This document shows, piece by piece, positions 21,301 to 30,026 of a stretch of DNA of 31,229 nt. The notes under the pieces were generated by a model that made no database searches, was not told where the DNA came from, and was given only the letters and a program-made list of their open reading frames with translations. The position numbers and the translations under genes were made by a program. Each line of letters begins with the position of its first letter. Position 1 is the first letter of the stretch. The stretch is taken from contig JBBILU010000015.1 in NCBI GenBank assembly GCA_037444775.1, forward strand, positions 1-31,229. Reading direction: 5' to 3'. Source of the stretch: JBBILU01 sp037444775 (lineage in GTDB: Bacteria > Patescibacteriota > Gracilibacteria > BD1-5 > UBA6164).

Positions 21301-21570
21301 AAAAATATAGAAAATTTTGTTTTTTCTGCAGGAGTTAATTATGACTCTTATACTTCTTCTTGAGAAACAATAAATAGAGGAAAAAAGCTTTTAGATTGTT
21401 ATTCAAAAATTTTAGATTCTGTGAAAAATAATAAAATTTCAGATTCACATTATCCTTTTCTTAAACAATATGTTTCTTATATTAATGAACTTGAAACTGA
21501 TGAACAAAAAGTAAATTTTATAAATTCTTATTTATGACAAGGTTATAAAGTTTTGTTTAGAATTAAATAG
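18328..21570 (+). CDS. Large multispanning membrane protein, GT-C glycosyltransferase-like
   Basis: The protein has 1080 residues. Residues 1-~780 contain roughly 16-20 hydrophobic segments; the last ~280 are soluble and acidic/basic. After several membrane spans there is FRPFPIGWDDLGAYMNFPKL, with D253 D254 in the first large extracytoplasmic loop. That is where PMT/ArnT-type GT-C enzymes hold their catalytic Asp. SLSEFGSMMTWQTFTGIGYLF and MPMVVFEQAKDMKIDPALFF also recall GT-C proteins. It could glycosylate proteins or lipids from a polyprenyl-phosphate sugar, or polymerise the repeat unit. The C-terminal region (DDKHRLMEDSL-like, IHKLGIDYFLVDL) resembles the extracytoplasmic tail of oligosaccharyl-type enzymes. 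The family call is tentative. Confidence 0.72.
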
Positions 21571-21596
21571 CCATTTTTATAATTTAATAAAAATAT

Positions 21597-21845
21597 ATGT
21601 ACATAAAATTAAGTTCAGATAAAAAAACAAGAGAATTAAAGAAGATTATTTTTGCTATGCTATGAAAAAAACTAGCTTTAAAAATAGAAAAAATAAACTA
21701 TGTTAAATCTTATTTTGTTCTTGAATGAAAAATGAAGTCAAAAAATGAGCAAATATTTTATATTTATTTTGAAGAAGAAAAAAAAGAAGCCTTGTTAACT
21801 TTTTTGAAATCAAATTTTTGAGAGAATAATTATATAGAATTGTAG
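21597..21845 (+). CDS. Small hypothetical protein
   Basis: The protein has 82 residues, with no family recognised. It is lysine- and glutamate-rich, starts MYIKLSSDKKTRELKK, and ends in an alternating strand/helix pattern (FYIYFEEEKKEALLTFLKSNF). There are no membrane segments or signal peptide. It starts 26 nt after the large membrane protein and ends 20 nt before the convergent ribF stop, with AT-rich codon use like its neighbours and two in-frame UGA-Gly codons plus one near the end. It is probably translated with the preceding gene. Confidence 0.6.
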
Positions 21846-21865
21846 AAATGTTTTTGCAAACATAT

Positions 21866-22633
21866 CTACAAAGATAAATTATTCATTTTACTACTTTTAT
21901 AAATATCTTCTTTAAACGGAGGTATTTTTATTATTTTTGTTTTCATATTATTATTTGAAATAAACTCTTCTAATTGTTTATTAAAAGAGTTTTGATCGTA
22001 TCAAAAACAAACCACAGATGGTTTATATCCTTGTATCCATTTCATAGGATTATTTTCATCTCACAAAATTACTTTATCTGAAATTAATAATTTAGAAATT
22101 TCTTCTAATCTTTTTTGTTGCTTATTTTTTGGAAATTTTCACTTTATTTTATGTACATTTTTATCAGTTGCAATTATTGTTATTAAATAATCACAATATT
22201 TATGTGCATTTTCTAGATAATATCTATGTCATAAATGTACATTATCAAAAGTTCCAAAAGTTATTCAAATGAATTTATTATTTTTAATGTAATATAAATC
22301 ACTTTGTATCAAACTTTTTAACTCTTCTAAAGAACTTATTTTTTTATTTTCTCTTATTTTTTCAAGTAAAATAATTTCTATTTCTTCACCATAAATATCT
22401 TCATTAAAATCAAAAATATGAACTTCAAATAAATTAAGACACTTTCTATAAACTCAAGCTCCAGACCTCACTTTAGCCATTTCCTCAGAGGGGAGATAAT
22501 TATTTATTTGTACATTTACTCTATAAGTTCAATCTTCTATTTCATTGCTTTTTAATAAAATATTTGCTGTTCTGAATCAAATTTGTCTACCAAGTTTTTT
22601 TCATTCTATAACAATTCATTTTATCCTTTGCAT
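21866..22633 (-). CDS. ribF: Riboflavin kinase / FMN adenylyltransferase with reversed domain order
   Basis: The protein has 255 residues and would make FMN and FAD. Residues 1-~120 are a riboflavin kinase domain: GIVIEGKKLGRQIGFRTANILL (GxPTAN-like motif), DGTYRVNVQI, LFEVHIFDFNEDIYGEEIEIILLEKIREN and the SLEELKSLIQSD end. Residues ~128-250 are a nucleotidyltransferase: GITFGTFDNVHLGHRYYLENA (HxGH), LITIIATDKNVHKIKGKFP and KPSVVCFGYDQ, closer to the RibL/TagD group than to the RibF N-domain. In ordinary bacterial RibF the adenylyltransferase comes first. The kinase domain also carries a repeat-like stretch (NYLPSEEMAKVRSGAGVY) in place of the usual GVANIGxRPTF region. Divergent from pth. Confidence 0.82.
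22459..22496. repeat. Probable palindromic repeat in frame within ribF
   Basis: The plus-strand stretch ctccagacctcactttagcc followed by atttcctcagaggggaga is much richer in GC than the gene. It parallels the cctcaccctaaccctctcc...ggagaggg layout of the other repeats. It encodes PSEEMAKVRSGA at the place where the riboflavin kinase family has its GVANIG region. Degenerate, so the call is moderate. Confidence 0.45.
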
Positions 22634-22686
22634 AATAAAATATCTAATAAATAAAAATTTTTATGGATTATATAAAAATAAAAAAG

Positions 22687-22714
22687 TTTTGCAAATATAG
22701 GCTAATTTTATAAT
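22687..22714 (+). promoter_or_regulatory. Candidate promoter for pth
   Basis: TATAAT occurs at 22709-22714, 31 nt before the pth ATG, with TTTTGC at 22687-22692 (16-nt spacer) as a weak -35. The 112-nt region between the divergent ribF and pth genes is otherwise simple AT-rich sequence. Confidence 0.4.
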
Positions 22715-22745
22715 ATTAGGCTGAATTAATATTAAACATTTTTTT

Positions 22746-23282
22746 ATGAAACTGATAGTTTGACTGTGAAACCCTTGAAATGATTATAAAAAAACTAGAC
22801 ATAATTTAGGTTTTTTATTTTTGGATTTTTTTGCACAAAAAAATAATTTTTCTTCATTCAAAGAAGAAACTAAATTTAAGTGAGAAATTTCAACTTGAAT
22901 TATTAACTCAGAGAAAGTTTTGCTTCTGAAACCTTTAACTTATATGAATCTAAGTTGAGAATCCATTTTAAAAATAATGAGTTTTTATAAAATTTCTCCA
23001 GAAGATATTTCGGTTGTTTTTGATGATTTAAGTATGGAGTTTTGAAAAATTAGATTTAGAAATTCTTGAAGTGCAGGATGACATAATTGAATAAAAAGCA
23101 TTATTACAAACATTTGAGAGAATAAATGGGGAAGATTTAAAGTTTGAATTTGATTTGATTCTAAGTTTGAAGTTTCCGATTGGGTTCTTTGAAGATTTAG
23201 TGATGAAAATTTAGAAACTTTAGAAAAAAATATTTTTCCAAAATTGGAAGTTTTTTTGAAAGAAAAAAGTATTATGTGTTAA
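22746..23282 (+). CDS. pth: Peptidyl-tRNA hydrolase
   Basis: Pth frees tRNA from peptidyl-tRNA that drops off ribosomes. The 178-residue protein opens MKLIVGLGNPGNDYKKTRHNLGF with the catalytic H19 of TRHN. It continues with VLLLKPLTYMNLSGESI, VVFDDLSMEFGKIRFRNSGSAGGHNGIKSI (the conserved Asp and the GGHNG block), and WGRFKVGIGFD. Length is normal. It is a strong case for UGA=Gly: GLGNPG, NLSGES and GHNG all use UGA at invariant glycines. The gene stands alone after a divergent promoter region; the next gene starts 95 nt later. Confidence 0.96.
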
Positions 23283-23377
23283 ATTTTTAAAAATATACAT
23301 AATATTTACTGTTAAATTTTTGATTTTTTAGAAAATCTTTATATACTACTGTTAATAATATTTTTAATATATGATTT

Positions 23378-24655
23378 ATGATATTTAAAAGACAAAAATA
23401 TTTAAAAGAAATTTATGGTTCTTTTGATAAAGAAAAACTCATAATAATATATTGAGCAAGACAAGTTGGAAAAACTACTTTATTGAAAACTTTATTAAAT
23501 GATGATAATTTAAATTGTAAGAAAGTTTATATAAATTTTGATGATATATATGAAAAAACTTTTTTTAACAAATCTGAATTTATCAAGTATTTAGAATTTA
23601 ATTATAATGTTGATTTTCTTAATGATTGAATTTTATTTTTGGATGAGGTTCAAACTGTTAATAATATAGAACAAATTTTGAAATCTTTGTATGATGATGA
23701 AAATATTAAATTAAAGATTATAGCTACTTGAAGCTGACTTTGGCAAATAAAAAAACTTTGAAGTTCTCTTGTTTGAAGAGTAAAACAAATTTGGGTCTAT
23801 CCTTTTTCTTTTTTTGAATTTTTGGAATTTAATTGAATAAAAATAGAACTTTTATCAAAAGATAAATATGAAGTTTTTATGTTTGATAATATAAAAACTC
23901 TTTTAATTGAATATTATATTTTTTGAGGATATCCAGCTGTAGTTTCATTAAAAACAAAACAAGAGAAAATAGAAAAAATAAGTGAAATCATTGATATTTA
24001 TCTAAAAAAAGATATTGTTTTTTTTCTTTCTTCTTGAGATTTAGTACATTTTAAAAAACTATTTGCTTTTTTGGCTAATAATATAAGCTCTTATTTAAAT
24101 ATTTCAACATTATCTTCTTTTTTAGGAGTAAGTAGAGACAAAACAGAAAAATATTTAGAAATATTAGAATATAGTTTTTTGTTACATAAAGTTTATCCTT
24201 TTTACTCTGATTCAAGAAAAGAATATTCTAAACAAGCAGAATTTTTTTTAAGTGATTTATGAATTGTAAATTATTTTAGAAATAATTTTGATTTTTTAGA
24301 TTTTGATTGAAATATAACTGAAAATTTTGTTTATTTAGAAATATTAAAAAATAAGCAAATTTTTTCTGATGAAATAAAAACTTATAATAAAGTTAATTGA
24401 AGTGAAATAGATTTTATTTATGAATTTAAAACTTGATGAATTCTTCCAATTGAGGTAAAAGTTAATGATAAAGATACAATTCCTAAAATATTTTCTTCTT
24501 TTTATGATTTTTATAAAGACAAAATATTAGAGTTTAATAGAACTACTTTATCTTTTGTTTGAACAAGAAATCTTAATGATAATTCTAATTCTAAAGTAGA
24601 TTTTTTGCCTTTTTGGATGGTTTGAAATGAGTTAAAAAATAAAAATAATTTGTAA
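23378..24655 (+). CDS. AAA+ ATPase with C-terminal DUF4143 domain (first of two)
   Basis: The protein has 425 residues. The N-terminal AAA_14-type ATPase has Walker A GARQVGKT at 26-33, Walker B ILFLDEVQ near 85, and the TGSGLWQIKKLGSSLVGRVKQIWVYPFSFFEFLEF sensor region typical of this family. The C-terminal DUF4143 part includes FGGYPAVV, a winged-helix-like LNISTLSSFLGVSRDKTEKYLEILE, and the PD-(D/E)XK-like EIDFIYEFKTGGILPIEVKVN. Such proteins are widespread, often variable between relatives, and of poorly known function. Start chosen at 23378 because it is directly before the conserved KRQKYL; the ATG at 23371 is in another frame. A direct repeat tactgttaa occurs at 23307 and 23347 upstream. 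Confidence 0.9.
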
Positions 24656-24665
24656 TTTTAGAAAA

Positions 24666-24717
24666 ATATATTAAAATTACTTAGTAGAATTTTAATATAT
24701 CGTAAAAAATACTAAGT
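24666..24717 (+). promoter_or_regulatory. Hairpin with loop complementary to the sequence before the next start codon
   Basis: A perfect 13-bp inverted repeat (24666-24678 atatattaaaatt with 24688-24700) encloses a 9-nt loop. Eight bases of that loop, acttagta (24679-24686), are the reverse complement of tactaagt (24710-24717), which directly abuts the ATG at 24718. The geometry allows an H-type pseudoknot or an alternative helix that covers the translation start. Function is inferred from sequence only. Confidence 0.4.
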
Positions 24718-25944
24718 ATGTTTAAAAGAGAAGTTTTAAAAGAAATTGAAAAATGGCTTTATGACGATAAAATAATTTTTTTAAATTGAGCTAGACAAGT
24801 ATGAAAAACTAGTATTCTGAAAATAATTTTAGAAAACTTAAAAAATGAATGAAAACAAGTTTATTATCTCAATCTTGAAGATTTTGATATATTACAAGAT
24901 TTAAATAATTCAACAAAGAATCTTCTAAATTATATTTCTAATGAAGAAGAAATGTCATATTTTTTTATAGATGAAATTCAGTATTTAGATAATCCATCAA
25001 ACTTTTTGAAATATTTGTATGATGAACATAAAGATAAAGTAAAGTTATTTGTTACTGGATCTTCTAATCTTGAAATAAAAGCAAGATTTCAAGATAGTCT
25101 TGTTTGAAGAAAAATAGATTTTTATATAAATCCTTTGAATTTCAAAGAGTTTTTAGAATTTAAAAAAATAAAGGAAATAGAGTATTTTTATAAAACAATC
25201 AAACCTTTAATTATACAAAATTTATTTATAAACTTGTTAAATGAATATTTACTTTATTGATGACTTCCTGCAGTTGTTTTAGAAAATGATTTAGATAAGA
25301 AAAAAGTTTTATTAAAAGAATATGTTAATACTTACATAAATAAAGATATCAGATCTATTGGAAAAATAGATAATTTAAGAAATTTTAATAATTTAGTTAA
25401 AGTTTTTTCAGTACAAATCTGAAATATGTTAAATATTTCAGAGCTTACAAATACTCTTAATATATCAAGAACAGATGTACAAAAATATATAGATTTATTA
25501 CAAAACACTTTTATTCTAAATATTGTAAATCCATATTTTACAAATATTAGATCTCAAGTAACTAAATCACCGAAACTTTATTTTTTTGATATTTGAATAA
25601 GAAATCAGATTTTGTGAAATTTTCTTAATTTAGATTCAAGAACAGATTCTTGAAGTTTGTTTGAAAATTTTATTTATTTAGAACTTATAAATAAATATGG
25701 AAAGGATAATATTTATTTTTACAGAACAACAACTTGAACTGAGATTGATTTTATAGTTAAAAAAGAAGTTTCAATTATTCCAATTGAAGTGAAATATAAA
25801 ACTTTTTCAAAAAGTATAAATATTTCAGCAATTTCTCATTTTAATTCTGAAAAATGATTTGTTATTAATTTAAATTTAAATGAAATTAAAAATAATATTG
25901 AATTTATAGATTTTACTAATTTTATTTCAAAACAAAAAAGCTAA
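24718..25944 (+). CDS. AAA+ ATPase with C-terminal DUF4143 domain (second of two)
   Basis: The protein has 408 residues. Walker A GARQVGKT lies at 24-31 (both glycines UGA), Walker B YFFIDEIQ near 82, and KLFVTGSSNLEIKARFQDSLVGRKIDFYINPLNFKEFLEF follows. The C-terminal DUF4143 half has YGGLPAVVLE, ISELTNTLNISRTDVQKYIDLLQ, KLYFFDIGIRNQI and the nuclease-like GTEIDFIVKKEVSIIPIEVKYK. It shares its layout with the preceding gene but the two sequences differ strongly, so this is an old duplication or two independent arrivals. The start is set by the ATG next to the hairpin sequence. It ends in a strong terminator. Confidence 0.9.
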
Positions 25945-25964
25945 AGATTATCTTTAGCTTTTTT
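25934..25964. terminator. Rho-independent terminator (bidirectional)
   Basis: A perfect 14-bp inverted repeat, aaaaaagctaaaga / tctttagctttttt, with a 3-nt loop, has T runs in both directions. It overlaps the stop of the second ATPase and also faces the end of the convergent riboflavin synthase gene. Confidence 0.85.
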
Positions 25965-26010
25965 GTTTTCTGTTTTGCTATAATTCTATTATAAATTTAA
26001 AATGCTTTTT

Positions 26011-26589
26011 TTAATTTTTACCTAAATATTTAATTATATACTTTCAAATCATATCAAATTCTAAATTTACTTTATTTCAGACCTTCAAATCTCAAAGATT
26101 TGTAATTTTTTGAGTTAGAGGAATTAATGAAACAGAAAAAAAATCTTCTCAAGTTTCAACTATAGTTAAACTAACTCAATTTATAGCTATACTTCATTTT
26201 TCTATAATATTATTTTTAAACTTTTCATCAAATTTTATATAAATGACTAAAGAATTATCTTCTTTTTTGTCTAGTCTAGACACTTGTCAAACTGTGTCTA
26301 CATGTCCAGTAACAAAATGTCAATCAACTTTTCAAGAAAATTTTAAACTTGATTCTATATTAAAAAAATCTCAAACTTCTTTTTCTCAAAAATTGGTTTT
26401 AGAAAAACTTTCTTCCATTGCAAAAAAAGAATAAATTTTTTCATCAAAACTTGTAATAGTCATACAAGCTCAATCATGAGCTATACTTTGACCAATCCCA
26501 AGTTTATTTCAAAAAATATTTTCTACACTAATATTTCCTCAAAAAATATTAGTAATTCTTGCTTTTTTTTCTATTATTCAAGTGAACAT
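26011..26589 (-). CDS. ribE: Riboflavin synthase, alpha subunit
   Basis: Riboflavin synthase dismutates two 6,7-dimethyl-8-ribityllumazines. The 192-residue protein starts MFTGIIEKKARI, the invariant N-terminus. It has two lumazine-binding barrels, each with its signature: IGQSIAHDGACMTIT and VDGHFVTGHVDTVGQV in the first half, and EKGSIAINGVSLTIVE followed by FSVSLIPLT in the second. NKVNLEFDMIGKYIIKYL ends the protein as usual. It lies 51 nt after hisS on the same strand with a palindromic repeat remnant between. The rest of the riboflavin pathway is not in the window, but the FMN/FAD-forming gene lies 4 kb away. Confidence 0.95.
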
Positions 26590-26620
26590 AATATTATTTA
26601 TTAATAATTTTCATATATCT

Positions 26621-26637
26621 CCTCTCCTATAGGGAGG
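26621..26637. repeat. Short palindromic repeat remnant between hisS and ribE
   Basis: The sequence cctctcctatagggagg is a near-perfect palindrome, very like the stem-loop core (ctctccttataggagag) of the repeat in the glycosyltransferase at 2936-2968. It lacks the cctcacccc arm. It lies 3 nt beyond the hisS stop. Confidence 0.5.
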
Positions 26638-26640
26638 TTT

Positions 26641-27912
26641 TTAATTTACAACTAAATCTTTTATAGGTGAGTAAAAGTCAAGTTTATCTGTTCAAATTTT
26701 TTCAATAATATAATCAATAATATTTTCTTTTTTTACTTCTTCCTGTTTTCCATTTATAGTATCTCTAACTTGCCAAATTCAGTTTCTTGCTTCCATTATT
26801 CAAACAATTACAACAAAAGTTGCCAAACTTCTTTGAGCTTTTAACATTTGTTCTTTCATTGAAGGTGTTCAAAGAGAAGTTAATGTATTTATTCAAGCCT
26901 CTCTTGCTTTTAGTGCAATCGGTAAAACCTCTTTTTTTGCTTCATCTCAAAGTTGAACAAAATATAAATCAAGTTCATCTTTGTTTTTTAATTTAATGTT
27001 ATTATTTTTTAACATTTCAATAATTACAGGAATTTCAGTATAAAAACCACTTCAAGGAATTTCTTTACTGTCAGAAATCATTTGTGCTAAATTATCATAT
27101 CTTCAACCCGATGCAATTTCTTTTCCTGTTTCTTTTTCAACTATTTCCCAAGCTATATATGAAAAATATTCTCTATTTCAAAAAAAAGTGTTTTTTATCT
27201 TGTAATCAATATTTAATAATTCTAAAAATTCTTTGAATTTGTCAAAAAATGCTTTTCAATGTTTTTTTAAATATTTTTCCATTTTTGGAATTTCTGAAAG
27301 TAAAATTTCTTCATCTTCAGATTTTGGAGTTAATAATTTTAAAGGATTTATTTCTAAATCTTTTATGCTTTCTTCTGTTAAATTGTGTTTTTTATTAGAA
27401 TAAAAATCTTTTAAAGCTTCAATAAATTTTTCTTGTTCTTTTTTTATTCAAATTGGATTTACTCTAACTTCATATTTTCAAGCAAGTCAAATTTGATCTA
27501 GAACTGTACAATTCAAGTGTATTAATTCTATATCAAGAATTGGATCATGTTCTCAAATTATTTCTCAACCAATAGTTGTAATTTCTTTGATTCATTTATT
27601 TGTTTCTCTGAATAAATTTTCAATATAATAATAATAAACGGGTTGAAGTTCCTCTTTTTTGTTATTCATAATATATGAATTCAAAATTGATAAAGAACTA
27701 TCAAATTTTAAGTTCAAATCTTTATTATTGGCTAAAAAATATTTATTATATTTTTCTTGTCATGATTTTGTATATAAACTAGATTCTGTTAAAATAGGAC
27801 TTGAAACTCTTCTAAATCATTTTTTACGAAGATTATGACGAAAAACTTTTTTTAAAAAAGTGAAATATTTATGGTCTTCTGGAAATAATTCTAATAATTT
27901 AATTTCAGACAT
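26641..27912 (-). CDS. hisS: Histidyl-tRNA synthetase (class II), divergent
   Basis: The protein has 423 residues. Class II synthetase motif 1 region is FLKKVFRHNLRKKGFRRVSSPILTESSLYTKSG. Motif 2 is VYYYYIENLFRETNKGIKEITTIGGEIIGEHDPILDIELI, with the Arg of FRE. Motif 3 contains EIASGGRYDNLAQMI. The C-terminal ~100 residues (LDLYFVQLGDEAKKEVLPIALKAREAGI) match the anticodon-binding domain of HisRS. The HisRS insertion is present but short motifs such as LVAxRGGxYDG are altered. HisZ, the paralogue that regulates HisG, is a less likely alternative because no his genes are near. The gene diverges from rseP across a 248-nt region. Confidence 0.85.
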
Positions 27913-27972
27913 AATTACTATTTAATAAAATAAAAATACAAAAGAAAAAGAATAGCTACAATTTTTTCTTTT

Positions 27973-27999
27973 CCTCTCCTCTAAGGGGAGGGTGAGGTC
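27973..27999. repeat. Palindromic repeat between hisS and rseP
   Basis: The sequence cctctcctctaaggggaggg followed by tgaggtc has the stem-loop plus the (g)gtgagg arm of the family, in the same orientation as the right-end copy at 563-601. The rest of this 248-nt divergent region is AT-rich, with an imperfect hairpin at 28064-28105 (atttttcaaa/tttgaaaaat) that could be part of the rseP leader. Confidence 0.6.
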
Positions 28000-28160
28000 T
28001 TAACTTAATATAGAACTTTAACCCTTTGTTGAGTTTAGATTTTTAGTATATAAAAATTTTTAGATTTTTCAAATTTTATTTTTATTTAAAAAAAGTTTGA
28101 AAAATAAAAAAAAACTTCTAAACTACCCAAAATTTAAAATACTAAAAATAATTTAAAAAT

Positions 28161-29372
28161 ATGATAATAATTTGAATAATCGTTTCAATATTGATGTTTT
28201 CTATAATTGTCTTGGTTCATGAGCTTTGACATTTTTCTACTGCTAGATTTTTTTGAGTAAAAGTTGAAGAATTTGGTCTTTGAATTCCTCCAAAAGCAAA
28301 AAAAATTTTTACTGATAAAAGATGAACAGTTTATACTTTAAATTGGTTACCTTTAGGTTGATTTGTTAGATTGAAATGAGAGGATCCAACTTTGCTTAAA
28401 GATAAAGATGATAAAGAAGCTCTTGTAAATAAAAGATCTTGGCAACAAGCAATAATTATTTTGGCTTGAGTTTTTATGAATTTTGTTTTGGCTATTTTTA
28501 TTTTTTCTATTTTATTTTTTATTTGAGTAAAACCTATTTGAATAAATGATAAAATTTCTACTAACTTAGATTTAAAATTAATTCCAACTCCAGAACAAGC
28601 AATAAATATTTGATTGTTAACAAAAAAACCTTGAGTTATAATTTACCCGGTTAAAGATTCTGTGGCTGAAAAATCTTGATTAAAAAAAGAAGATATTTTG
28701 ACTTGAATAGAATTAGAAAACTCAGAAAAGATTTCCATTTCTTCTAAAGAGGAAATAATGGCTATTGTATGAAAGAATTCCTGAAAAAAGATAAATTTTA
28801 TTGTTGAAAGAAATTGAAAAAATGAAGTTATTTCAGTTATTCCAAAAGCTGATGAAAAAAATATTTGAAAGATTGGAGCTTATTTAAGTGATAATATTTC
28901 TTTGAACAAAGATTTTGAATATAAATACTGATTTTTTGAATCAATAAAATATGGAACTTTGGAAACCTATAATCAAAGTTTGTTGACTTTCAAATGAATT
29001 GTAATTTTAATAAAAAAGATTGTAAATCCCGAAACACCAAAAGAAAGACAAGAAGCTGTTGAACAAATGAGTTGACCGATTTGAATTGTAGATTTTGTTA
29101 GTAATTCTTTGGAAGCAGGAGTAACTTTTATAATAATAATTTGAGCTATTATATCAATAAATCTGTGAGTTTTTAATCTGTTACCAATTCCTGCTCTTGA
29201 TTGATGAAGATTTGTTTTCATCACTATTAATTCTATTATTATGAGAATAATCTGAAAAAAAGCTATAACTCCAAATATAGAGAATTTTATTCACTTTTCT
29301 TTTTTTGTGGTTTTGATTTTACTTAGTTTATTTATTTGATATAATGATGTAACAAAAATTTTAGATAGATAA
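28161..29372 (+). CDS. rseP: RIP metalloprotease RseP (site-2 protease, M50)
   Basis: This is an intramembrane zinc protease that cleaves anti-sigma factors or leftover signal peptides. The 403-residue protein has the first membrane helix with the zinc motif HELGH at residues 20-24 (glycine encoded by UGA), then VYTLNWLPLGGFVRLKGED and SWQQAIIILAGVFMNFVLAIFIF. A single PDZ-like domain follows (VIIYPVKDSVAEKSGLKKEDIL). The third zinc-ligand region is NLLPIPALDGGRF with D347. SGPIGIVDFVSNSLEAG is also diagnostic. Four membrane segments are visible. The HD-domain gene starts 15 nt after its stop, so the two are probably cotranscribed. The anti-sigma substrate is not in this window. Confidence 0.95.
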
Positions 29373-29387
29373 TAATTTCACAACTTT

Positions 29388-30002
29388 ATGAAAAAAACGG
29401 AGATTTTAAAAAATGCTATGAACTATGTTAATAAACTTCTTACACCGTTGGAGAATTTCTATTATCATCAATATAATCATTCAATTGAAGTGATGGAAAG
29501 AGCTATGTATCTTTGAGAAAAAGAATGACTTAATAAAGATGACATTGAAATGCTTTGACTTGCTGGACTTTTTCATGATACTGGTTTTATCATACAATAT
29601 GACAATAATGAGTATATTTGAGCTAAAATAGCAAAAAATTATTTAAAAACTATTCTTTATTCGGAGGAAAAAATTAAATTAATAGAGGAAATAATTTTAG
29701 CTACAGCTTATGATTATAAAGTTCCAAAGAATATTTATGAAGAAATAATTAAAGATGCTGATTTGGATAATTTGTGAAGAGAGGATTTTTTTGATAAAAA
29801 AGATGCAGTAAAAAAAGAATTAGAATTAATAAGAAATATCAAAATAAAAGATCCAGATTGGAACCATGGTTCATTAGAGTTGTTGAAAGATCATAAATAT
29901 TTTACAAAAACTCAACAAAAAGAAAGGGAAAAACAAAAACTAGAAAATAGAAAAGTTCTTGAAGAAATGATGGAAGAATTAGCAGAAAGATGAGTTATAT
30001 AA
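29388..30002 (+). CDS. HD-domain phosphohydrolase
   Basis: The protein has 204 residues. The metal-binding HD pattern is HQYNHSIEVMERAMYLG (H31), GLAGLFHDTGF (H63 D64), then IIKDADLDNLGR for the last Asp. These are the H...HD...D ligands of small HD hydrolases that act on nucleotides or related phosphate compounds. The C-terminal 50 residues are charged (KTQQKEREKQKLENRKVLEEMMEEL) and probably helical or coiled-coil. It lies 15 nt after rseP and 24 nt before tgt. Substrate unknown; the operon context gives no clear hint. Confidence 0.85.
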
Positions 30003-30026
30003 TTCCTTAACTTTTAACCAAATAAA

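Noticed and set aside
23307..23355. Direct repeat tactgttaa (two copies 40 nt apart) as an operator
   Set aside because: Only two short AT-rich copies; not enough to claim a regulator site.
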